Positions 15,551 to 23,454 of a stretch of 25,985 nucleotides of DNA are shown one piece after another. The notes beneath the pieces are model-generated. The model saw only the letters and a list, made by a program, of their open reading frames with translations. It was not told where the DNA came from and ran no database searches. This DNA is from an uncultured Muribaculaceae bacterium (GTDB lineage Bacteria; Bacteroidota; Bacteroidia; Bacteroidales; Muribaculaceae), in NCBI GenBank assembly GCA_910579995.1, contig CAJTWH010000035.1:1-25985 (forward strand). Reading direction: 5' to 3'. The position numbers were made by a program, and so were the translations under genes. How positions within the stretch are numbered: the stretch's first letter is position 1; each line of letters opens with the position of its first letter.

Positions 15551-17151
15551 TAAGACGTAACGAATCATATATCCCCGGTGCGGCCACGATGGTTTTTCTC
15601 GCGGCTGCGGTTCTGCTTCTTCCTTGGCTTGGCGAAACATTATTCAACAGCAAGGGCGAGCCACGTGAGGCTATAGTGGCAGTGTCTATGCTCGAAAGCG
15701 GCAATTGGATTCTTCCGGTAAGCTACGGCGCCGATATCCCCTACAAGCCGCCATTCGTGGCGTGGATAATCGCAGCTTTCGCATGGCTCTTCAATGGCGG
15801 AGTCGTCAACGAGTATATTTCGCGTCTGCCCTCGGCATTGGCGGCGATAGCCATGCTTATGGCAGGCTACAGCTGGGCTGAGCGTGCCCGCGGCCCCCGC
15901 TTTGCTATCACGTTCTCTCTTGTCACTCTTACGTGTGTGGAGGTGTTCAGGGCTGCTGTGGCATGCCGTCTCGACATGGTGCTCACAGCCTGCATGGTCA
16001 TCGCCATCTATATGCTCTACGATTTGGGCGAACGCAAAGTGAAGCTGCGTTGGCTGCGCTATATAGCAGTGATAGCGCTGCTTAGCTGCGCCACGATGAC
16101 AAAAGGCCCTGTAGGCACACTCTTGCCCTGCTTCATTATAGGAGTATACAGGCTCTTGCGCCGCAACAGCTTCTGGCTGACACTTGTAAAAATGCTTGCC
16201 ATAGTTGTGGCCTCGCTTATAGTGCCCGCTTTGTGGTACTATGCGGCATACCTTCAGGGAGGCGACGGTTTCTTCGACCTGATGATGGAAGAAAATATAG
16301 GGCGGCTCACAGGCACGATGTCATACGATAGCCATGTCAATCCTTGGTATTACAATTTCATGACTCTTACCGCCGGTCTCCTGCCATGGACAGTGCTTTT
16401 GCTCGCTGCCCTCATCGGTGTGCGCAGGCGCCGCCCAATTTCTTTTTCGCCGGCAGCTTTGCTGAGCCTTACAGCCGCCGTACTGACAGTGGCTTTCTAT
16501 TGCATACCGGCAAGTAAGCGGAGCGTATATCTACTGCCGGCATATCCATTTGTTTGCTATGGCATAGCCACTGTTCTTTCCGACCGCGAGAGCTGCGCCA
16601 AAGTCACTCGGTTATTCGCATGGTTTATGGCTGTTCTCGCAGTGTTGGTGCCGGTGGCTGTGATTGCCTTGCAGTTTATAGAGGTCAAAGGCATTATGCT
16701 TGAGGCCATACCATGGTGGCGCTGGATATTTGTGATTCTGCCATGCTTTGCCGGCGTCGCATGGTTCGCTAACCGTCATAGCCCGGTAGGCCATACCTTG
16801 TCGATTGTATGGAGTCTTTATCTCGCCTACGCGGCTGCGGTAATGCCGGCAGTGCTGAATCCTAACAGCAATAAGGCGCAGGCCGAATTTATCGATAATC
16901 TTGCCGGCGACGGCGATATCCTGACCCTCGGCCCCGTAAGGTATTATACTCTGAACTTTTACCTCAACGACCGTGTTAGAGAGGTAGAAAGCCTTGAAGC
17001 CGCTGCCATGTATCCGCGCGGCACAGTGCTGATTGTGCCGAACAATGCCGATACTACAGGCATACATGATAACTTCGAATATAAACTACATATCAGGCGA
17101 GGCAGTGATTACCGCAGTCCGCTTGACATAGCCGTAAAAACAACCAATTAA
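15547..17151 (+). CDS. ArnT-like membrane glycosyltransferase (GT-C fold)
   Basis: Polyprenyl-phosphate-dependent glycosyltransferase of the ArnT/PMT group, transferring a sugar on the periplasmic face of the inner membrane. The 534-aa protein has about 10-12 hydrophobic helices. The first periplasmic loop carries the family's acidic motif in an altered form, GEPREAIVAVSMLESGNWILPV (about 34-55), followed by the conserved YKPPFVAW. The segments ISRLPSALAAIAML and CRLDMVLTACMVIAIYMLY are also typical. A soluble C-terminal domain begins near residue 430. The substrate is unknown: lipid A modification with aminoarabinose is one option, but no arn operon is nearby, and protein or other glycan acceptors are possible. 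The start codon overlaps the DUF389 stop by four bases, and ferritin follows after 12 bases. Confidence 0.9.
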   Translation: MIRRNESYIPGAATMVFLAAAVLLLPWLGETLFNSKGEPREAIVAVSMLESGNWILPVSYGADIPYKPPFVAWIIAAFAWLFNGGVVNEYISRLPSALAAIAMLMAGYSWAERARGPRFAITFSLVTLTCVEVFRAAVACRLDMVLTACMVIAIYMLYDLGERKVKLRWLRYIAVIALLSCATMTKGPVGTLLPCFIIGVYRLLRRNSFWLTLVKMLAIVVASLIVPALWYYAAYLQGGDGFFDLMMEENIGRLTGTMSYDSHVNPWYYNFMTLTAGLLPWTVLLLAALIGVRRRRPISFSPAALLSLTAAVLTVAFYCIPASKRSVYLLPAYPFVCYGIATVLSDRESCAKVTRLFAWFMAVLAVLVPVAVIALQFIEVKGIMLEAIPWWRWIFVILPCFAGVAWFANRHSPVGHTLSIVWSLYLAYAAAVMPAVLNPNSNKAQAEFIDNLAGDGDILTLGPVRYYTLNFYLNDRVREVESLEAAAMYPRGTVLIVPNNADTTGIHDNFEYKLHIRRGSDYRSPLDIAVKTTN

Positions 17152-17163
17152 CTTATATACTGT

Positions 17164-17688
17164 ATGATCAGTCCTAAAATCCAAGACGCGTTGAACGCGC
17201 AAATCAATGCCGAGTTCTGGTCGGCATATCTCTATCTCTCCATGGGCATGCACTTCGAGGCCGAAGGCCATGCAGGTATCGCAAACTGGTTCCGTATCCA
17301 GTTTAAAGAGGAGCAGGCACATGCCGAGATCTTCATCAACTATCTTCTCAGCCGTGGCGGCCGCGTAGAGCTCAAAGCCATCGACGCCGTACCCACATCA
17401 TGGGAAAGCCCCTTGGCTGCATACCTCGACACCCTCGCTCACGAAGAGAAAGTGACTTCTCTTATCAACAACCTCTATGCTCTCGCAGAATCAGAGCACG
17501 ACTATGCCACCCGCGGCAAACTCGACTGGTTCATCGCTGAGCAGGTTGAAGAAGAAGAAACCGCACAAGGCCTTATCGACCGCCTCAAACTCATCGGCGA
17601 CAACGGTCTTGCCCTCTACATGCTCGATCAGGAGCTGGCAACGCGCACCTACACCGTGCCCGCGCCCCTTGCTTCTGCTTCAAACTGA
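17164..17688 (+). CDS. ftnA: Non-haem ferritin
   Basis: Iron-storage protein forming a 24-subunit cage with ferroxidase activity. The 174-aa sequence has the four-helix ferritin fold and all ferroxidase residues in the positions known from E. coli FtnA: Glu17, Glu50, His53, Glu94 and Gln127, with Glu126, Glu129 and Glu130 as further acidic residues near the third iron site. No haem-binding bacterioferritin Met and no twin Cys are seen. It starts 12 bases after the glycosyltransferase stop, so it may be transcribed with it; I did not find a convincing -7 box in the 100 bases upstream. Cotranscription with envelope genes is unusual for ferritin, so an internal promoter remains possible. Confidence 0.98.
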   Translation: MISPKIQDALNAQINAEFWSAYLYLSMGMHFEAEGHAGIANWFRIQFKEEQAHAEIFINYLLSRGGRVELKAIDAVPTSWESPLAAYLDTLAHEEKVTSLINNLYALAESEHDYATRGKLDWFIAEQVEEEETAQGLIDRLKLIGDNGLALYMLDQELATRTYTVPAPLASASN

Positions 17689-17708
17689 TTCCATAACGAC
17701 AATCTACC

Positions 17709-17742
17709 GCGCCGCGACTTTCCCTACTGAGAGCCGCGGCGC
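17709..17742. terminator. Terminator between ferritin and MATE genes
   Basis: GCGCCGCG (17709-17716) pairs with CGCGGCGC (17735-17742). The inner part can extend by CTTTC/GAGAG pairing. TTTAGTTT follows on the plus strand. It lies between the convergent ferritin (stop at 17688) and MATE (stop at 17769) genes. Confidence 0.7.
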
Positions 17743-17768
17743 TTTAGTTTGTGTCGCGTAATAGGTTT

Positions 17769-19214
17769 TCAAAGCGTATCCTGCTCGAGAGAGGGGTTGG
17801 GGTCGGTGGTGCGGCCCGGTTTGAGCCAACGGCCCCATTTCATGCGGGCGAGGAATATAAGGCCGCGGAATGCAAGCTCGGCACACATGGCGATCCACAC
17901 GCCTCGCAGACCGCATGTGGGGGCGAGGATGGCGGCAAGCGGTATTCGCACAAGCCATATACTGCCGAAATTCATAGTGGCAGGCAGCAACGTGTCGCCC
18001 ACGCCTACAAAAGCACCGTAAGCCACTATCGAGGCTGCATACATCGGTTCGGCCCATGCTTCAATCCGCAATACCTCGGCGCCGAGCTCACGGATGGCGG
18101 CAACGGGCGTCATTATATCCATCATCGCGTCTGCACATAGATACATTGCCACAGCCATGACTGTCATCACTGCCATGCCGAGCAGCGTAGTGAGGTGGGC
18201 GAAACGCTTCACAAGGTCGAATCTGCCTGCACCGTATGCTTGGCCGCACAGCGTTGTGGCCGCCTCGCCTATGCCGAAGCCCGGCATGTAGCACAGACTC
18301 TCTGCCGTGACGGCAAAAGCGTTAGCCGCTATGGCAATTACTCCAAGAGGGGCGACGATGATTGTGATGGTAATCTGTGCGCCGCAGAAAACGATATGCT
18401 CCACCGTCATCGGCACGGCGATATTCGCAGCTCTTTTCAGCACCGCGAGGGTAGGGCGGTAACTCTTGTGAGCCTCCTCGCCGCGTAGCCACAGGTCGGG
18501 CTGGCGGCGGCATACCCAATACATCATTGCGCCGGCGCACACACATTCGGCTGCGACTGTTCCGAGCGCCGCGCCGAAAATGCCGAGTCCGGCGCCGGGC
18601 ATGGTGATTTCCATGCCGGCAATGCTAAGCTCGCGTGTGGGAAATATGAGGAAGAAATTGAAAATCACGTCGAGCAGGCACATGCCTACATTGAAGAGCC
18701 CGGGAATCTTCATGTTGCCGGCGCAGCGAAGCATACCTCCGGCGAGATAATTGAGAATCAGAATCGGCAGAGCCGCTACGAATGTGACGAAATAGGTCGA
18801 GGCTCCGCCGCATATCTCCTCGTTTCCGCCGAGCCAATGTGGCAATTGCCACGCTATCGACACGCCGAGGAGAGCCATGAAAAGACCGGCCAAAGCACAT
18901 GCCACTATACCCTGCCGGAGCACGGCGCGCGCCTCCGACTGCTTGCGGGCTCCCAACCGGTGGGCTACCTGCACCGAGAAACCCATGGTGATGGTGGAGC
19001 ATACGCCCCAGAACATCCACAGGCTTGAGTTCATCAGCCCCACCGAGGCTGAGGCGTCGGCGCCGAGATGGCCTACCATCGAAGCGTCGATATATTGCAT
19101 CATGATTGTAGACAACTGGGCTATGATAGCCGGCACCGACAGTTTGGCTGTCAGCGCGATCTGCTGCCTCAAAGATAGCGGCTCACCGTTTTGTATCTGA
19201 GAAATATCTGCCAT
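17769..19214 (-). CDS. MATE family efflux transporter
   Basis: Multidrug and toxic compound extrusion protein, a cation-coupled exporter of the inner membrane. The ATG at 19214 gives 481 aa with about 12 membrane helices in two similar halves. Family features are LSVPAIIAQLSTIMMQYIDASMVGHLG in the first helix pair, the repeat-like GFGIGEAATTLCGQAYGAG in the second half, and the late WLVRIPLAAILAP. An upstream in-frame start at 19253 lies before the -33 box and is unlikely. The predicted -7 box (19223-19230) sits only about 8 bases before this ATG, so the mRNA may be nearly leaderless or translation may begin at the in-frame TTG ending at 19172. The subfamily (NorM or DinF type) and substrate cannot be decided by eye. 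Confidence 0.95.
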   Translation of the reverse strand: MADISQIQNGEPLSLRQQIALTAKLSVPAIIAQLSTIMMQYIDASMVGHLGADASASVGLMNSSLWMFWGVCSTITMGFSVQVAHRLGARKQSEARAVLRQGIVACALAGLFMALLGVSIAWQLPHWLGGNEEICGGASTYFVTFVAALPILILNYLAGGMLRCAGNMKIPGLFNVGMCLLDVIFNFFLIFPTRELSIAGMEITMPGAGLGIFGAALGTVAAECVCAGAMMYWVCRRQPDLWLRGEEAHKSYRPTLAVLKRAANIAVPMTVEHIVFCGAQITITIIVAPLGVIAIAANAFAVTAESLCYMPGFGIGEAATTLCGQAYGAGRFDLVKRFAHLTTLLGMAVMTVMAVAMYLCADAMMDIMTPVAAIRELGAEVLRIEAWAEPMYAASIVAYGAFVGVGDTLLPATMNFGSIWLVRIPLAAILAPTCGLRGVWIAMCAELAFRGLIFLARMKWGRWLKPGRTTDPNPSLEQDTL

Positions 19215-19222
19215 AGCGAGTG

Positions 19223-19254
19223 CAAAATTACATAAAAGCGCTCCTTTTTGCAAT
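19223..19254 (-). promoter_or_regulatory. Putative MATE gene promoter
   Basis: On the minus strand ATTG (19251-19254), a 20-base spacer and TAATTTTG (19223-19230). This is the same spacing and sequence as the promoter pair at 12012-12029. The start site would be within a few bases of the ATG at 19214. Confidence 0.6.
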
Positions 19255-19314
19255 TTTTCTGAAAGTCAAAGTATCTTTTAAGGGCTTTTATGTCTATCTT
19301 TGGATTTATTTGCG

Positions 19315-19322
19315 TAAATTTG
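19315..19322 (+). promoter_or_regulatory. Putative -7 box for the tricorn-like peptidase gene
   Basis: TAAATTTG (19315-19322) matches TAnnTTTG exactly. No -33 TTTG is found at the usual distance. It would give a leader of about 30 bases before the ATG at 19360 and argues against the in-frame TTG at 19327. Confidence 0.45.
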
Positions 19323-19359
19323 CACATTGACACATATACACTTATCAGACTCATTTTAC

Positions 19360-22300
19360 ATGAAACACATCATAGCAGTCAGTATCTTTATGGCCGGCAG
19401 CATGCTTGCCGTCGCCGAAGCGCCGCTGTGGATGCGTGACGCACGCATTTCTCCCGATGGCAAGACGATAGCCTTCACCTACAAGGGCGATATATTCACC
19501 GTCCCGGCAGCGGGCGGCGAGGCCACACGTCTTACTTCCGACCCGGGCTACGAGCAGTTGCCCGTATGGAGTCCCGACAGCAAGACGATAGTCTTCGCCT
19601 CTGACCGTTTCGGCAATTTCGACGTGTTTGCCGTCAATGCCGACGCGTCGGGCCAATGGCGCCGCCTCACCTTCAACAGCGCCGCCGAGTATCCCGAAGC
19701 CTTCACTCCCGACGGCAAGGCCGTGCTCTATTCAGCCGCAATACAAGACCCTGCCTCAAGTGCGCTTTTCCCGACAGGCCGTATGACCGAGCTATATTCG
19801 GTTGACCTCAACGGAGGCAAGCCCCAACAGCTTATCGCCACCCCGGTGACCTCAATCTCTTGGGCTCCCGACGGAAAAAGCTTTGTATATCAGGATGTCA
19901 AAGGATTTGAAGATACATGGCGCAAACACCATACCTCATCGGTCACCCGCGATATATGGCGCTATACCCCCGCCACCGGCCGTCATGAGCAATTGCTCGA
20001 CCGCCCCGGAGAAGACCTCAACCCGGTCGACGCAGGCGACTACATCTACTTCCTTAGCGAGCGCGCTCCTGAAAAATCAATCAACGTATACCGCTCTCCG
20101 GCCGGCGATATGAGCAAGGCTGAGCGTCTTACTTCGTTTACCACCCATCCGGTGCGCTTCCTCAGCCGCGCCAACGACGGCACACTCTCCTTCGGCTACA
20201 ACGGCGAGCTCTACACCATGGCTCCCGGTAAGAAACCTGCCAAGGTGGCTGTCTCCATCAACGCCGATTTCCCCGATGAAACACGCAAGCTCAGCGGCTC
20301 GCGTGCAAGCGGAGCAAAACCTTCGCCCAACGGTAAGAACATGGCTTTCATCTACCGCGGCGACGTGTATGTGACATCTGTGGAATATCCCACTACCAAG
20401 CAGATCACCAATACCCCCGAGGCCGAGGGCAACGTTTGCTGGGCCAACGACTCAACACTCTATTTCGACAGTCAGGCCGACGGCCCGGTGAACATCTACA
20501 CCGCCACTCTCGGCCGTGCCGGCGAGCCCGACCTCGCTCATGCCACCTTGATTGACCTCAAACCGGCGTTCAAGGCCGACAAGCATGAGCGGCAGAAGCC
20601 CGTAGTCTCGCCCGACGGCAAATCCGTGGCATATCTTCTCGACCGCAACATCTTGGCAGTCACCGATATCAAATCGGGCAAGACCCGCAAACTCACCGAC
20701 GGAAGCACCTATCGTCATCGCGACGGCGGATTTACCTACCGCTGGTCGCCCGACTCGAAATGGATTGCCCTCGAGATTGTAGACCGTCGCCACGACCCTT
20801 ACACCGACATAGCCCTGATAAATGTTGAGAGTGGAAAGCTCACCAACATCACCAACAGCGGCTACTTCGACTCTGATCCCAAATGGATTATGAACGGCAA
20901 AGCCATCGCATTCCAGACCGAACGCCTCGGTATGCGCAACCATGCTTCGTGGGGTTCGCAGAGCGATGTCTTCTTCGTGTTCCTCAACAATGAGGCATAC
21001 CGCAAATACATGCTTCCCAAAGAAGAGCGCGAACTCGAACCCAAAAATCCTGCCGATACAAGCGATATTGTCACTGTAGAACTTGCCGGTATCGGCGAGC
21101 GTCAGGTACGCGCAACCCCCATGTCGACCGACCTCGTTGACTTCATCGTTGACGGCGAAGGTAAGACCCTCCACTTCACCTCTCAGGCCGACGACGGAGT
21201 ATTCGTATGGGAATATGACCTCGACAAGAAAGACCTTGAGATGAAACGTCGCCACAGTGAGGCTGCCGCATTTGAAATCACACCCGACGGCAAGAATATC
21301 TTCCTCGCAGGCGGTTCGCTCTACAAATTCGGCGCTTCACCTAAGCCTATCAAGTTCAACGCGCCCAAGACCCTCGATCCCGCGGCAGAGCGTGCCTTTA
21401 TGTTCGACTATGTTGAGCGTGAGGAGCGTGAGCGCTTCTACACTCCCGATATGCACGGTGTTGACTGGAAAGCTATGACAGACAACTACCGTCGGTTCCT
21501 GCCCCATATCAACAACAATTACGACTTCGCCGAACTTCTCAGCGAGCTCCTCGGCGAACTCAATGTAAGCCATACCGGTGGCCGCTATTATGGAGGCAGC
21601 GCCGCTTCCGCTCCCACAGCCACAGCCTCGCTCGGCGTGCTTCTCGACATGAATTACAACGGCGAGGGTGCCCGTATCGACGAAGTTCTCGAATTCGGCC
21701 CCATGTATGCCCTCAACCCCTCGGTATCAGCCGGCGACATTATCCTTGCCATCAACGGCGAGAAAGTCACCACTGAAACTCCGATTGACCGCCTGCTCAC
21801 CGACGCCTCGGGCAAACGCACTCTTGTAGAAATCAAAAACGGCGCCGGCAAGACCGAAAGCTATGTCGTACGCCCGATATCGCGCGGAGCCGAGAGCGAC
21901 CTGCTCTATGACCGCTGGGTACGCCGCAATGCCAAGGCTGTCGACAGCCTCTCGCACGGACGCCTTGGATATGTGCATATCTCGTCGATGGACGATGACT
22001 CCTTCCGCAAGGTTTACTCAGACCTCTTGGGTAAATACAACGACCGCGAAGGCGTCGTGATCGACATTCGCTGGAATGGTGGCGGACGCCTGCACGAAGA
22101 CATCGAGGTGCTTCTGAGCGGTGAGAAATACTTTACACAGGAAATCCGCGGAGAAGCTACTTGCGACATGCCCTCACGCCGTTGGAATAAACCCTCGATC
22201 ATGGTTATGGCAGAGCCCTGCTACTCAAATGCCCACGGCACACCTTGGGTCTACAGCAACCGCGGCCTCGGCAAGCTCGTGGGTATGCCCGTGCCCGGAA

Positions 22301-22521
22301 CGATGACTTCGGTAAACTGGGTGCGCATGCAAGACCCGACGATGGTCTTCGGTATCCCGGTTATCGGCTACCGTCTGCCCGACGGTGGTTTCCTTGAAAA
22401 CCGTCAGCTCGAGCCTGATGTCAAGGTTGCAAATGCTCCCGAAGACATCGTGAAAGGCTACGACGCCCAGCTCAAAACAGCAGTTGATACTCTTCTTAAA
22501 GATATCGACAGCAAGAAATAA
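19360..22521 (+). CDS. Exported tricorn-like S41 peptidase
   Basis: Large serine peptidase that probably trims peptides in the periplasm. The ATG at 19360 gives 1053 aa, close to archaeal tricorn. It has a signal peptide (MKHIIAVSIFMAGSMLAVAEA), two WD40/TolB-like beta-propellers with repeated SPDGKTIAF-type blades (about 25-640), a C1 domain (FYTPDMHGVDWKAM, about 690-740), a PDZ domain (about 750-840) and a C2 S41 domain. By comparison with tricorn the catalytic residues should be His738 in NVSHTGG, Ser956 in EPCYSNAHG and a Glu in ENRQLEPD (1013 or 1018). The residue after the nucleophile is Asn rather than the Asp known in tricorn. It is divergent from the MATE gene and followed by a strong hairpin. 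Tricorn itself is cytosolic, so the signal peptide marks the exported bacterial branch. Confidence 0.95.
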   Translation: MKHIIAVSIFMAGSMLAVAEAPLWMRDARISPDGKTIAFTYKGDIFTVPAAGGEATRLTSDPGYEQLPVWSPDSKTIVFASDRFGNFDVFAVNADASGQWRRLTFNSAAEYPEAFTPDGKAVLYSAAIQDPASSALFPTGRMTELYSVDLNGGKPQQLIATPVTSISWAPDGKSFVYQDVKGFEDTWRKHHTSSVTRDIWRYTPATGRHEQLLDRPGEDLNPVDAGDYIYFLSERAPEKSINVYRSPAGDMSKAERLTSFTTHPVRFLSRANDGTLSFGYNGELYTMAPGKKPAKVAVSINADFPDETRKLSGSRASGAKPSPNGKNMAFIYRGDVYVTSVEYPTTKQITNTPEAEGNVCWANDSTLYFDSQADGPVNIYTATLGRAGEPDLAHATLIDLKPAFKADKHERQKPVVSPDGKSVAYLLDRNILAVTDIKSGKTRKLTDGSTYRHRDGGFTYRWSPDSKWIALEIVDRRHDPYTDIALINVESGKLTNITNSGYFDSDPKWIMNGKAIAFQTERLGMRNHASWGSQSDVFFVFLNNEAYRKYMLPKEERELEPKNPADTSDIVTVELAGIGERQVRATPMSTDLVDFIVDGEGKTLHFTSQADDGVFVWEYDLDKKDLEMKRRHSEAAAFEITPDGKNIFLAGGSLYKFGASPKPIKFNAPKTLDPAAERAFMFDYVEREERERFYTPDMHGVDWKAMTDNYRRFLPHINNNYDFAELLSELLGELNVSHTGGRYYGGSAASAPTATASLGVLLDMNYNGEGARIDEVLEFGPMYALNPSVSAGDIILAINGEKVTTETPIDRLLTDASGKRTLVEIKNGAGKTESYVVRPISRGAESDLLYDRWVRRNAKAVDSLSHGRLGYVHISSMDDDSFRKVYSDLLGKYNDREGVVIDIRWNGGGRLHEDIEVLLSGEKYFTQEIRGEATCDMPSRRWNKPSIMVMAEPCYSNAHGTPWVYSNRGLGKLVGMPVPGTMTSVNWVRMQDPTMVFGIPVIGYRLPDGGFLENRQLEPDVKVANAPEDIVKGYDAQLKTAVDTLLKDIDSKK

Positions 22522-22531
22522 ATCCGGAAAA

Positions 22532-22559
22532 GCCGGCGCGTGAAATCACACGCGCCGGC
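22532..22559 (+). terminator. Terminator hairpin after the tricorn-like gene
   Basis: Perfect 11-bp stem GCCGGCGCGTG (22532-22542) and CACGCGCCGGC (22549-22559) with a 6-base loop, 10 bases after the stop codon. There is no T-tract behind it, so some read-through into the kinase-like gene is possible; I see no -7 box between the hairpin and that gene. Confidence 0.65.
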
Positions 22560-22589
22560 CACCTTCATAAACACCTAAATCTACCGAAC

Positions 22590-23432
22590 ATGAATATTAT
22601 AGCCGAAAGTAGCTCTACGCGTACTGAATGGGTGATCACGGAAGGACGTGATATCGTGGAGCACGCTTTTACGAGCGGTCTCAATCCTTATTTCCAGACA
22701 CGCCGCGAGATATCGCACAGTATAAGATTGGAATTACCGGAGGCTTTTTTCCGCCGTCGGTGGGAGCATGTGTATTTCTATGGCGCCGGTTGTGCCAATC
22801 AGGAGAAAAAGAAGGTGATGGAATCTTCGCTGGTAGCACAGTTCAAGACTCCTGTTACTGTAGAAAGTGACCTGTTGGGTGCTGCCCGCGGACTCCTTGT
22901 CAACAAACCGGGTCTTGCATGTATTCTCGGCACAGGCTCCAACTCATGCCTATACAATGGCAGCGAGATTACGCGCACGGTAGCTCCGCTTGGCTTTATC
23001 CTCGGCGATGAAGGCTCGGGAGCATATATGGGCAAAGTGCTTATTGCCGATATACTCAAGGGCTTGGCTCCCGATTATATCCGGTCGGCTTTTTACGAGA
23101 AATTTATGGTCACATCAAATGTGCTGATGGATGATGTCTATTCCAATCCGATGCCGAGCCGCTCGCTTTCGAAGTATTCTTCATTCCTTGCCGAGCACCT
23201 TGATGATTCGTATGTATATAATCTCGTATACACGGCATTCATGCTCTTCTTTGAGCGCAATATCTCGCAATACGACTACAACGCTCAGCCATTGTGCTTC
23301 GTTGGCTCTACTTGTGTGGCCTACAAACCGATACTGCTCAAGGCCGCCGATGACTTCGGAGTGGAGGTGTCGAAGGTGATACGCTATTCCATGCCCGGCA
23401 TTGTGGAATATCATGCTGATAAAACTGAATAA
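22590..23432 (+). CDS. BadF/BadG-type ATPase, N-acetylglucosamine kinase-like
   Basis: ASKHA-fold sugar-kinase-like protein of the BadF/BadG/BcrA/BcrD group, which in Bacteroidales is usually annotated as N-acetylglucosamine kinase or ATPase. The 280-aa protein shows YFYGAGCAN (about 63-71), SDLLGAARGL, the ILGTGSNSCLYNG phosphate-2-like loop (about 111-123) and LGFILGDEGSGAYMGK (about 132-147), all typical. The N-terminal phosphate-1 loop reads IIAESSSTRTEW where the family pattern as I remember it is ADSGSTKTDW; the metal-binding Asp is replaced by Glu and the Gly by Ser. Activity may therefore be altered. The ATG at 22590 is the only sensible start. The GH2 gene begins 22 bases downstream, suggesting cotranscription and a role in using sugars released from glycans. 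Confidence 0.87.
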   Translation: MNIIAESSSTRTEWVITEGRDIVEHAFTSGLNPYFQTRREISHSIRLELPEAFFRRRWEHVYFYGAGCANQEKKKVMESSLVAQFKTPVTVESDLLGAARGLLVNKPGLACILGTGSNSCLYNGSEITRTVAPLGFILGDEGSGAYMGKVLIADILKGLAPDYIRSAFYEKFMVTSNVLMDDVYSNPMPSRSLSKYSSFLAEHLDDSYVYNLVYTAFMLFFERNISQYDYNAQPLCFVGSTCVAYKPILLKAADDFGVEVSKVIRYSMPGIVEYHADKTE

Positions 23433-23454
23433 TTACACCGTAATCAAAATATCA

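Noticed and set aside
14783..15640. Open frame of 285 codons on the minus strand across the DUF389 and glycosyltransferase genes
   Set aside because: It overlaps two well-supported genes, shows no recognisable domain and has low-complexity, Cys/Gly/Arg-rich composition typical of an antisense shadow.
19170..19177. TATCTTTG on the minus strand inside the MATE gene
   Set aside because: It lies within codons of the N-terminus with no -33 box about 20 bases upstream; the box at 19223-19230 is much better.
19295..19302. TATCTTTG as an alternative -7 box for the tricorn-like gene
   Set aside because: It matches the consensus, but no -33 sequence is at the right distance and a closer exact match exists at 19315-19322; it was kept only as a possible second start.
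20452..21255. Open frame of 267 codons on the minus strand inside the tricorn-like gene
   Set aside because: It is antisense to the beta-propeller repeats; its Val/Gly/Glu-rich composition is the mirror of the sense codons, and there is no start context.
23433..23454. Separate promoter or operator between the kinase-like and GH2 genes (ATTAC-ACC-GTAAT)
   Set aside because: A five-base inverted repeat in a 22-base gap is too short to support a site, and no -7 box is present.
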